Assembly (NCBI RefSeq): GCF_003073045.1
Contig: NC_037590.1
Location: 22,780,449 to 22,844,448 of the forward strand
Direction of reading: 5' to 3'
DNA: 64,000 nt
Origin: Pomacea canaliculata
Lineage: Eukaryota; Mollusca; Gastropoda; Architaenioglossa; Ampullariidae
How positions within the stretch are numbered: the stretch's first letter is position 1; every line of letters begins with the position of its first letter. The translations under genes were made by a program, and so were the position numbers. Below are positions 49,901-59,619 of the stretch, in pieces. The notes beneath the pieces were generated by a model that did no database searches, was not told the DNA's origin, and worked only from the letters and a program-made list of their open reading frames with translations.

Positions 49901-52900
49901 TGTGTGTTCTCTCTACTTCGACGTGTTCACCAGGAGAAATTTTCAACAAGGAGTCCATTGGAAGGACAACATCTCGTGACAATGCAGTCACTTCTCTCGG
50001 CCGTCTGCATCGTGCCGGTAGCCTACATCGTCCAACCGCGCCCCATCCCCCTGATGCCGCTGCGTGAAGCTCGATCGTCCGAAAACGAAAGTGACCTGTT
50101 TAACCGTCCGACTGACCCGCTTAGCAGCTTCACGTGACCTGTTTGCCTGCTTTCACAACTCTGGCCTCGCACATGAACATGCACTAGGGATGCGTGTCCA
50201 GCTGACTCGGCGATCGAGGGGTTAAGTAGGATAGCGAAAAGATTTAACCATCAAACGCGCCGCCACCACCATCTCACCCCACCCCACCAATCTGTGCTCT
50301 TCTAATGACATGAAAGATGATGTCCACTCCTAAAATGAAAAAAAAAATGATAGAGGGAAATGGTAACTAATTGGGCTGATTAGCACTGTTGTTCTTAATA
50401 GCTGTGTCTATATTGTTCGTTCATATTGTTTTACGTGTGGTGTCACAAGTCCAGCTTTAAAGGGGTAACACCCATGCTTTGGAGTACCCACGCATTTTTC
50501 AAGAAAGTGAATATTTTCAGTGTTTTAACATGTTGACAAGAGCTGGCAAGACGTGATCTTAAGTAGTCAACAAAGATTGCGTGCAGAGTACACAACACAT
50601 CTGGCCTGGGTACTGACGGGATTGGGGGTGTGGTGGTTAGAACACACTATTCTTGGTCAAAGTCCACCCTTTAGATATTTTTCCTTAAAGGAATATCTGG
50701 TTAGAGCTCACTGTTACACACGAATAAAAGAAACCCTTAAGGCTGAAGCTCTAAGTCTGTTGACTGAAGACCTGAAGTGAAAATGCACCAAACATCGAAA
50801 ACAGTTAAAAAAATACTGGTTACTCAAGTGTCAGCTTGTATTAAATGCTTTTATTAATTCGTCAGCTTGTGTCGGACTCCTTACTCAAAGTAACAAGTTA
50901 TTACGACAAAAATCTAATCTTTTGGAAATCCCAATAAAATTCTGTGACAGATGGTCAGACGAACGTCAGTAGGATTATCAAACAAAGAACATTTAAAGGT
51001 CTGAGGAAGACAAGACGATGTCTCTGCTCTTAAAACAAAAAGGACGACGACAATTTACACGAATAATAAGAATTCATCCATACTGCACGACAAAAGCAGT
51101 TAACAGACAATTTACAGAAACTGCTTTTATATAATCAGACTGCACTATACAACTATATAGTGAACTATGAATGTCCTATACAACTAGACTGCACTATACA
51201 ACCAGTTATCAGTGAACTTACAGTGACTGCTCTAAACAAAGAACTAGCAGCAAACTTGCTGTGACTATCCTATACAACTACACAAACAGTTCATACAGCA
51301 AAATGTGACTGCACTATACGACATGACTGCTCCATGCACCCAGTCAACACACTGAACTTACTGTGGCTGCTCTACACAAACAGCTTCCCTGTAACCGAGC
51401 TCACAAGTTGATATTTTGTTCAATCTCAAATTACGAGGCAAGTAGTTCTTTTAAGAAATCGGTTTAAAAGGGTCTGACCGGGAAAATCCAGCTGTGAGGT
51501 TCTTTCCAAGAATAACTTGAATCTTCTCATGAACTTCACGCACTAGGCGCACCATCTCTCAGCAGTAAGTCATCTGAACAGTCTGCTACACCACTTTTTT
51601 AAAGTTCAAAACAGATTAAATTTAACTAACCTCCATTCCCCACCCTAAGCTTGATCATGGAGAAAATGAAGGAAATTAAACCAGGCAAAAGTTCAGGCGA
51701 TAGTTTTTCATCCCACGAGAACTTTCCGCTAGGATAGCAAGTTTTCCTTGCCGACATTTGCAGATTGTGTCTTCTCGCACTTTGACCCTGGCGCACAGAT
51801 GCTCTCAGCGACGATCGCGCTATTCTATCATTCTTTGTGGTGCAGACAGACATTCCTGTTTACACGACTGCCAACTTAGTGTCAGCACTTAGTCTCGTTT
51901 TCGCAAAAACAAATCTTTCAACATACGCATCCCCTTTACCGGGCTTTCCCTACATCGAATCAAGTAAGACTCCGCTTTTTCGTTCAAACATTGTTTCATG
52001 CTGTCAGATAGCTTTTAATAAAACCGCCCATTTCTTTCCATTTAACTTAAATGTGTGAGGCCAGTTTGGACAAGACGGGATCATCTAGTTTCCCTGGCCG
52101 GTAAAAGAAGATCAAGGTCGAGTGAATTAGCGCATACAGGAGAAGGAACTTTCAAATGAAGGAAATAAAAGTTTGTTCGCCCAGACAACGAAACAATAAT
52201 GACATTCATTTTGAGGGTTATGCTCGTATCCGTACATCGATAAGGCATGAGAATGGGCATGAAATAACTATTTGATAATAACTATGGCTTAAACCTCTCC
52301 TGGGATCTTAGACTGGACAGACAAGAAGTAGATAACAAACAGTGCTCGACAGAGACACGTCATCGTTAGTGAGCACTGCTTCAGTACAGACACCCTCGGT
52401 CTGTACCGTAGCAGATGAAATATACCAGATATACTTTTAAAATCGCAGAGTACATTGAAATACGAACCCGATTTACCCATGTCGAGCATACAGTTCGATC
52501 TATGCTCGACACGCGAGGTCACAATGGATCGAACCTGTCATTTGCAACAGCAGATTGACAAATAACAAATCATTATTGACAAGGGTAAACAAATAAGCAA
52601 AAGGTATGCTTTTTCTACATCTAACCCTAAGTAGCATATAAAAAAAACAACGACAACAACAACAGCAGGACATTAATTCAAAACAAAAAGCAAAAACATT
52701 GAGTGAAGTCAGGCGTGGAGGATCCGCAGCTTAACCCCTGCTCACTTGCAAGGAAGTTATGGTTTTAATTTAGTGTAGTTGTAGTATTACACACTTAACG
52801 CAGTTTCACAGTTTCCTTCACAGGAAAAAGAGTGCTCCCCCTCCCCCATTTTTTTTTATTTGTTTCCAATTCACTTCCGTAACAAAAATCTCTCAGTGAG

Positions 52901-54580
52901 ACGATCAAACAAGCCTCGCCGCCTTCCCAGTGAAGTGAAGTTGGTGTCGCTGTATTATCTGTGGCGGTGGAGGCTGGGGCTTCATAGCCCAGATACTGGT
53001 GTGCAGGTTATCGTGAATCCCACACATCCACACGATGCTTTCAGATGACACTGTGTGTATAAACATCCTTTTGTAAATTACTCTAATGGCGTGTACACTT
53101 GGCAAGCAGACCACACTACTAAAGTCGCTTGCAAGTCTCACTAACCGTCCGTGTATATCACTTACAGTTCCTTCTAAATCACATTAATCGTGTGTACGTG
53201 GCACTTAACAATGCCACACGTGTCGCTGACATGTTACACTAACAGTGTGTAATGTATTCAAATTATACTAATCGTGTAAGTCCGTGGTAAATGACCAGTA
53301 ATCGGTATTTGGGATGACACTTCCGCTGTCGTATAATGTTACAGTGATAACCGCTCAGGGCTGTTCCGTAAACGTTGGTTAACAAGAGACCAGAAAACAA
53401 CCTAAAATAAAGGAAAATTACAAAATGGCAACATCCTGACAGCACAGAGCTTCAAGGTGAAAAGAGTGTCACAATTGTGTGATAAGCACCTACTTCTTTA
53501 TCTAACCAGCGGTGACACTCGAGGGAGACATGTATGATAACAACCTGAAGAGTGTTTGCTCTATGATAACTGAACACCGCTCTCTCTCTCTCTGACCTGC
53601 CTCTTCCTGTCTCTCTCACTCCCTCCGACTCCCTTTCTTCCTCGTCCGCGTTTCCTCCCCCCACCCTTCTCTCTTTCTCCGAAACTCTCTCTCACATGCT
53701 GAGAGCAATTGCATATGTGTGCATGAGAGAGAATAGAATAGGCAATAAATAAGCAGCAACAGTTCAGAGACCGTGTATGCATTGTATATAACTGAGTTCA
53801 AACTTATGAATGAGTCAGCATCAGTCAAGGGATAGAACATACAACTCCCCCTCCGTCCACGGATTAAATGAAGTTATTTAATTACTGCTATAACATTGAT
53901 CGCACCTACATATACATAGATAATGCATGCATGCAAGCGCTCTGTGGGTGAGAGAGAGAGACAGCATCTGTCTGAACACAGACATTGCGATGTTTCTGCA
54001 AAGTTCCAAACCTCAGCACATCGTTTAACAAAGGCAAGTGCGTCACGTGGTATATCGTGTATATATTCACTGGGATTCGCAGGAAGTGCATGTAACGGGA
54101 TTGTCTCCACACTACACATCCATTAGGGCGTAGCAGTAGTCGAGGTGATCACATATACAGCAATGCATGTAGTGTAAATTCTTCTACTGTCTCTCTCTCA
54201 CACACAGCACTAATGTTTTCGCCAAAAAAAAAAGACTGATCCGCCTGTCAACACGTACGAAAGGTCGCCTTGAAATTCTCCCAGGAAACATAACAGATTG
54301 TCGACACACGACATACACAATGCGAATGCCACCACCATACACGATTTGCCGACTAGTACATACGACCTGCCACACTTTTCTCCAAACAGTTCATGACAGC
54401 AACATAAGTAGACATATCACTATACTTCTTCTTTCGACGTCGACCAAAAAGTCATCTGCAACTGCCCCGCATGGGTGTGAGAGAGAGAGAAAACAATCCA
54501 AAGAAAAAAAAAAACGAAGGAATGAAGGAGGGAACTTACCCGTCGCCTACCACCACGCACTTGACGGTTCGCTCTGCCAT
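40942..54580 (-). CDS. Rho family small GTPase, Rac-like, 5 exons
   Basis: This is a Rho-family GTP switch controlling actin and membrane dynamics. Minus-strand exons: 54580-54540, 44053-43982, 42664-42548, 41991-41929, 41236-40942; about 195 residues with indels allowed for (Rac1 is 192). Motifs: P-loop GDGMVGKT (Met where Rac has Ala), effector region YVPTVFDNY, DTAGQE, TKLD and SAK, plus Rac-type [21 protein letters not shown]. The C-terminal part is polar and basic ([12 protein letters not shown]) and ends in the prenylation box CVIL. Two single-base indels break the frame: a missing G near 42586-42589 (after DTAGQE) and an extra base in AA at 41000-41001, which hides the CAAX box behind an early stop. 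Intron 1 is about 10.5 kb. Rac/RhoG/Mtl-like grouping is likely, but the exact orthologue is undecided, so no symbol is given. Confidence 0.93.
42225..42403 (+). repeat. possible LINE ORF2 3'-end fragment in Rho intron 3
   Basis: A plus-strand frame contains [17 protein letters not shown], reminiscent of the (S)VWNSLPxxLRSLxD end of CR1/L2-type LINE proteins. Only this short piece is visible, antisense to the host gene. Confidence 0.35.
43015..43250 (+). repeat. AC-rich low-complexity tract in Rho intron 2
   Basis: Interrupted CA runs alternate with CTTCC and CACCC words over about 235 bases. This explains the open frames on both strands. Confidence 0.75.
45873..46151 (+). repeat. 23-bp minisatellite
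   Basis: About twelve units of AGTCAAATCTCTATGACATC plus AGA or ACG recur head-to-tail. Some units are internally shortened (GAAGTCAAATCTCTAT only). There is no spacer structure, so this is not a CRISPR array. Confidence 0.9.
46295..46390 (+). repeat. short tandem repeat, about three units
   Basis: GTAGTTGTGTGGTTAGGAAC recurs about three times at roughly 30-33-bp spacing with a few changes. Confidence 0.65.
46630..46712 (-). repeat. tRNA-derived SINE head, candidate
   Basis: The minus strand has GTTAGCACAGCGTTAAC (A-box region) and CCTGGGTTCAAAC (B-box region) at tRNA-like spacing, similar to the family 1 head. The body matches family 1 poorly, so it may be another family or only a head. 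Confidence 0.4.
47435..47613 (+). mobile_element. pogo/Tigger-type MITE
   Basis: The 179-bp element has terminal inverted repeats CAGTCGGACCTCGATAAGTC (left) and its near-complement TTCGACTTATCGAGG..CGACTG (right), flanked by TA duplications (47,433-47,434 and 47,614-47,615). These ends are characteristic of pogo/Tigger-type Tc1-mariner elements. It has no coding capacity. Confidence 0.88.
49190..49430 (+). repeat. degenerate tandem repeat (CATCAAATCAG / AGTTATAGCTA words)
   Basis: Roughly 55-60-bp units recur with variants of AGTTACAGCTACACAT and AAATCAGTTTGTT. They are heavily diverged. Confidence 0.55.
51160..51375 (+). repeat. degenerate tandem repeat (CTATACAACTA / GTGACTGC words)
   Basis: Words such as GACTGCACTATACAAC, CAGTGAACTTACAGTGACTG and CTCTACACAAACAG recur in shuffled order over about 215 bases. 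Confidence 0.55.
53045..53290 (+). repeat. degenerate tandem repeat (ACACTAA..CGTGT words)
   Basis: Blocks with variants of TTACACTAACAGTGTGTA and ATTAATCGTGTGTACGTGGC recur about every 45-60 bases. Confidence 0.5.
53577..53700 (+). repeat. CT-rich low-complexity tract
   Basis: A pyrimidine-rich stretch of interrupted CTCT, CCTTTCTT and TCTCTC words. It explains the Arg/Glu-rich open frames on the minus strand. Confidence 0.8.
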
Positions 54581-55759
54581 TGTGTGACGTGCTGCTGCAG
54601 ACGGGAGCGTGTAGTCTAGAACATGTCTTGCTCCTTCTCCTGTCGCTCTGAGCGGAAGTTAAGAGTGAGGCGCGAGCGGTTACAACCGCTGCAAGGGCAA
54701 GACAGTGAGAGTTGCACAAACTAACGGGCCAGCCTTGGCTGCCACGCAACGCCGGGACAGTGTAGACTACCCTGGGCCTAAACCATTATTTTCCTTCCTG
54801 GTTTCGTGCGCAACGCACGGGGGTCGTGTCACATCTGCATGCGCCAAAAAGTAGGTCCGCTCTGCGCCTCCCTGCGCTAATAATAGTCAGCGATGACACA
54901 CGTCTCGTCGTGCCAACTGTGGCTGGAAACCCCTCACCGGTCATTCTGGCGCAACAGAAGGGGAACGGGGAAGGAAGGAAAAGAAAAAGGGGGGGTGGAG
55001 TAGTAGTGGAGGGGGGGGGGAATGCGCGGAGAAGAGGTCAAGCGAGAACTTTTAGTTCTTTGCTGCTGCGCCCTTATCACTAAAGTGGGGATTTTTTTTT
55101 TCTCTCTCTCTCGACCAAAGTCTGATTTTGGTGAGTTTAATGAGGTATGACAGATATTCCAGAAGTTCAATGTTTTCACATCATAGCTAAAGCACGCACG
55201 TACACACACACACGGAAAAATTGTCACCTGACGGACTAGACTGAGTTTGTGGACGATAGCTACGTCTAAGATATTTCACAAATCCTCAACTATGTTTTTG
55301 ATGCTCCACGTGCCTTGGTTCCTAGTCAAGCTAGGCTGTGAAGACCTAGCTCCAAGTCTGCGTCTGGAAATTCTAATCACGGTGATTGTGAGCGTTAGGG
55401 GAATGGAGAAGTCTTCAGAGAGTTACCAGTGTCTCTGTCAGGATTAGGATTAGCTACAGGAAAGTTCCACCGACCCTTTGCACATCACTGCCCAAGTCTC
55501 CATGGGATCCAGGCTCTCCTACACTCACTTTTAGGTCTTAATGTAAATCCCTAATGCTTAGTCTAGCTGTCAACATTAAACAGGCGCATTTGAAAACTAG
55601 TTAATGTAATTATCTTTAACATTCAGGGGGTTAAAATCTCATTACACCAGAAATAAAAACCCTTCCCATTTTTTTTTAAAAAAACGACCTCCAATTAAAG
55701 CTGGACAGTAACACTCAAGGAACTGTAGCTGATCGTTCCAAGAGTTCTGGTACGTCCTA

Positions 55760-55942
55760 CTATTTCTCGGTTTCTTGGTAGATGCCGTGGAAGTTGTTAG
55801 TCTGGTATAGGGGCTGGGCATAACGGAACTGATAAAATGATGGATATGATGGGAAAGTATCCGCTGCAGAGTCCCTGATTGGCACGCTGGTGAATGCTAT
55901 CAATGGATCGTTAACAGATCGTCGCGTTTTCGCGGAAGTTGA
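55760..55942 (-). CDS. orphan candidate terminal exon, unknown protein
   Basis: A TTACAG acceptor is followed by a frame of about 60 residues starting DYRDSTSAKTRRSVND, tyrosine-rich near its end (FPSYPSFYQFRYAQPLYQ) and closing QETEK-stop. Its composition is more protein-like than neighbouring random frames. I recognise no family, found no upstream exon, and see no poly(A) signal close by. It could be chance. Confidence 0.2.
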   Translation of the reverse strand, partial: STSAKTRRSVNDPLIAFTSVPIRDSAADTFPSYPSFYQFRYAQPLYQTNNFHGIYQETEK

Positions 55943-58149
55943 ATCTCTGTAGTCCTGTAACAAACTTGGACTGCGACACCAGCCCGCGCCAACGACTGGA
56001 GCAAGAACAAGCGAATGAGAGCGTGACCAGGATGTGGAAGTGAATCAACTGAGAGCTCGAATGCCAAAAGTCAAGTTGAGCGCGCGCACTTCTCCACGTC
56101 ATGCAACCTCTTTGTAAGAATTCGTTATGCAACATCCCCGATGGCACGATGTCATCATGAATCACAGAAAGAATAATACGTGGATTACCCTGTAAACAGT
56201 AGATACCTGCAAGGTTAAAGTCGCATTAGAATTGTTCATCTGTGGCGGTGGGTGCGAGTCTGGTTTGCTAATCACATCCCTCGTGAATCACACTCACTAA
56301 ACGGGTTCCCAGGAGAATTACACTGATTAACTCATGTAAGCCTTACACAGAATTAAAGTCATCCATACAGTTCAGCGATACAGAACAGCTGAATTTACAT
56401 GTCATCAAACGATGACACCTAGTCTCAGGAGTAAAACTTTGTGGGTGTTGAAAGCGGGTATCGGCTGGAGGTCATCTGGGGTTAATGTTCACAGTCATAG
56501 TGATTCTTGTGACCGTTATATTGACAGATACGATGCCTGTCGTCTGAGACGACAGTTCCAGACAAGATTCACTTGTGTGGTTGAATAAAAGTCATCATAG
56601 CATTTCCCTCTATGATATGGAAGTACATCGCACTACGAAGTCCCAGACTTATTCGATCGAAACTCTGTTTTTAATTGTCTAAGTTTGAACTGTTCAAAGA
56701 CTTTATGTGCCACCATTTTCATGCTGTCTACAAAATCTGTGAATAACAATTTAAACATTGGCGTAAGGTACGTGTAGATAACTGTGCTGATAACTGTTCT
56801 GGAAGATTATCAAAACCCACAACAGATGTAAATAACAGGAGACGATATTATATTTTTGTTGACCTTAAATACACTGGGCTAGTGGAAGACGAACAAATAA
56901 ATAAGAAATGACAGGCTGATGCAGAACTCGTTAAAGTGTATGTTTATAGTTAGCCAGTAGCTCCTGTTGAATGGAAAGGTTCAAGGCAAAAGGTTCAAGG
57001 AGACATACCTCAGCATGTGTGTGTGTGAGATGTTGCTATGTACAGCACATTGTGTAGAAGTACTTGACCAGTCCGTTGATCTACACTGGTACCCGAGGAT
57101 CTTATCAGCTGTGTAAGTGTATTGGGTGCTGGAGACGGGCTGCTGTCGAGTGGTGCGTGGTATGTGTTTGTATTTGTGTTTGTGTGTGTGATTATAGCGA
57201 ATGCATGTACAAGTGAGTTTTTGTATGTGATTCTCTGCAGTGTGTTTGCTTGAGTGTGTGACGGAGGGGCACGCATTGAATAGCACAGCTCCCTGCAGAC
57301 CGTCATTCAAACGTCTACTCCTCCGTCATATGAGAGTACTGATCGTCGATGCTGCTCTTAACAAAATATATACATGTAAGTGCTGTAGTAACAGGCTGAA
57401 GTCTCGTGACAAGTACTATTTCTATGTTAATTCTGACTACATGCTCTCTGCACTGGCTGTCCTGCCCAAAAGTTCAGAACTCTGCAACATATTGTATTTA
57501 CGGAATGTGGAGACGAGATTGTATTACCTCTCTTCTTTGCGCTCTTCGCTGGCTTTACCTTTCAAGGATCCAACCCAATATAAGCCGGCCACTGTTATCG
57601 GTACTTCTCAGGTTCCTGCAAGGAGCTATATATATCTGTGTATGTGTGTATGTGACTTTTGATTCCTGCCTTATCTGTAGCTCCTCGCTGTTTATTCTCC
57701 TGTTTGCTAGATTACTCCATTTGTCAGATTACTGCATGTTGATGTTGCCTGTTCCCAGAACGAAAAAATACGTACTTTTGCTTAGCCTTCATTCAAACAC
57801 TTCACTTTCCTCTCAAATACTCCATTTAATGTAGCTAGCACTTGAGTTACATCTTTTCTGTAAATATTATTCCAGACTGCAGAGTGAATTGTTTTGGAAT
57901 ATTGAGTAATATTACGTAGTCTAGCGCTCCTGACTTGGCTCACTTTTGTTCGTTTTCTGAAGCTTATTTTACGTGTTTTGGAGATGTTTGATTATCTTTA
58001 TTTTGTTTCTCCTTATACTTATGTTTCATTTTATTTTAATATCGTTGATGCTGACCAGTTGCTTTTTTATTGTTTTTTCTGTTTTTAATGTGTGAGTAAC
58101 TGCCCCTATTAGATTTTGTGTTGATAAGATCTGATATCTTTTTAAATAT

Positions 58150-58440
58150 CTTTCTCGTTGACTGCTTATGCAGTTAAGGTCATCAGGTGAACTATATGTT
58201 ACTTCGCTTAGAACTATTTTTTTGAGGGGGGAGGGTAATGGCAATGGGAACGGCGGTTCAGGGGAAGTAATCAAAATAGGAATTTTAGCGGCTTCTCCCG
58301 AGTTACCTGGAAATGTATCTACGTTGTTTAAGAGGAAAGTGCTTCCACCTTGCGGCGATTTCAGGGGAGAGGAAGGGAGTTGGGAGGAAACTGGAGTACT
58401 CAGAGAAAACCCCCAACGCCCAACCATGTGAACAGGTGTC
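58150..58440 (-). repeat. repeat with LINE/SINE-tail-like core
   Basis: On the minus strand 58,412-58,381 reads GGGTTTTCTCTGAGTACTCC followed by AGTTTCCTCCC. This is nearly the core seen in the SINE at 21,142-21,172. Downstream sequence is unlike that SINE, so it is a different element sharing the core. The 138-residue minus-strand frame across it is therefore unlikely to be a gene. Confidence 0.5.
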
Positions 58441-59619
58441 ACATACAGAGAGTGTTCTGATTAGTTGCTATAACTTTGGGACAGCTCTTTCATTCGATGC
58501 AAACGATGGGCTTATAGTGGCAACATCTCATCTGATGACGGTGGTGGCGGAACTAGAAATTATACTCAGAGACTCTGAACACACTGTTCCACGTGGACCG
58601 AGTGAGAGCTCCATTTCCGGAATGTTGTGAACAGAAATCACTCTTATGGTGTCCCTCTTGCAATTGCAGACCAGGCAGCCTTCGTCGCCCAGTTTAGAAA
58701 TTAAGGGCTGCATTTTACATTAAAAGAAAACAATAGACACTTTTCTGCTGCGATGGCATGGAAAAGCAGAAACATTTAAAACTGAAACATCTGTAAATAT
58801 ACATTAGGTAATTATTATTCATGCAAAGGCACTGGCCACTGGATATAAAGAGGTCTTAGATATGTAACAACCACAGTCTCTTCACAAAAATTCTAATTAA
58901 AGTGACTTGCAAAATCAATGCTAATGTATACTTTAAGCTTTTTTTCTAAATTAGAGAGGTTGCCACTTTGAAATATATTTTCAAGCTCTATTTCCGACAA
59001 GTATGCGCGCCTGACTGTGTGTGCATGTTGCCGGTGCACAATCGTCAGAACGAAGGCGCTGCTCAACTCCCGACTGACTTCAAGCTCTCATATAACAGTG
59101 GTCTCTCTTATTCATTCTATTTGCTCGAACCCTTGAACCCCACGTTTTGCTATCTCACGCCAGTACTTTGCCCTAGAAAAATAAATTTAAAAAAAACTCT
59201 TTCATACGATGGGGTAGACACCCTTAACATCAACTGCCATGATCACCATTTGGATACTTAAACTCATCTACTAACGCCATCTGACAGTCGCGCAGTAAAA
59301 CGGGATACTCCTGTCATCGAGGAGGGCCTTGCCGGTGAAAGACATCACGTGCTTGTCGTGTGTTGTGCACGGGAGGACATTTAGAATAAAGTAAAAAATA
59401 TTGGCAGTTGAGGGGTTAACGCGTCGTCGACAAAGTAGGTCATCTCTGTGTGGTTAGAAAGCAGATGCGAGAAAGTGGGTAGGTAGGTTTGTACACTGCG
59501 CAGGGATTTCTCTTGATTCCCCTTTGGCAGCCTTTCAGACACTACCTTGCTGTGTGTGCAGTCCGTTATTTTCACACGATCCACCTGACTTGGACAGATC
59601 AACGTGACTGCATATAAAT

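Larger units (their letters stand above)
44054..54539 (-). other. Rho GTPase intron 1 (10.5 kb)
   Basis: This large intron holds a 23-bp minisatellite (45,873-46,151), a tRNA-like SINE head (46,630-46,712), a pogo-type MITE (47,435-47,613), degenerate repeats (near 49,190-49,430, 51,160-51,375 and 53,045-53,290) and a CT-rich tract (53,577-53,700). I found no nested gene. First introns of this size often carry enhancers, but nothing here identifies one. Confidence 0.55.
54581..59619. other. intergenic between the Rho GTPase and the GST
   Basis: The two genes diverge here, so both promoters lie at the edges. The stretch holds a GC-rich zone just upstream of the Rho start (to about 54,780), a purine/G-rich run (54,960-55,020), one orphan candidate exon (55,760-55,942, minus) and a repeat near 58,150-58,440. 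Nothing else is supported. Confidence 0.5.

Noticed and set aside
57240-57834. 140- and 142-residue overlapping plus-strand frames
   Set aside because: No domain, no splice context, and the two frames overlap each other, as expected by chance in this region.
58026-58442. 138-residue minus-strand frame
   Set aside because: It overlaps a repeat sharing a core with the 21.1-kb SINE, and no protein family is evident.
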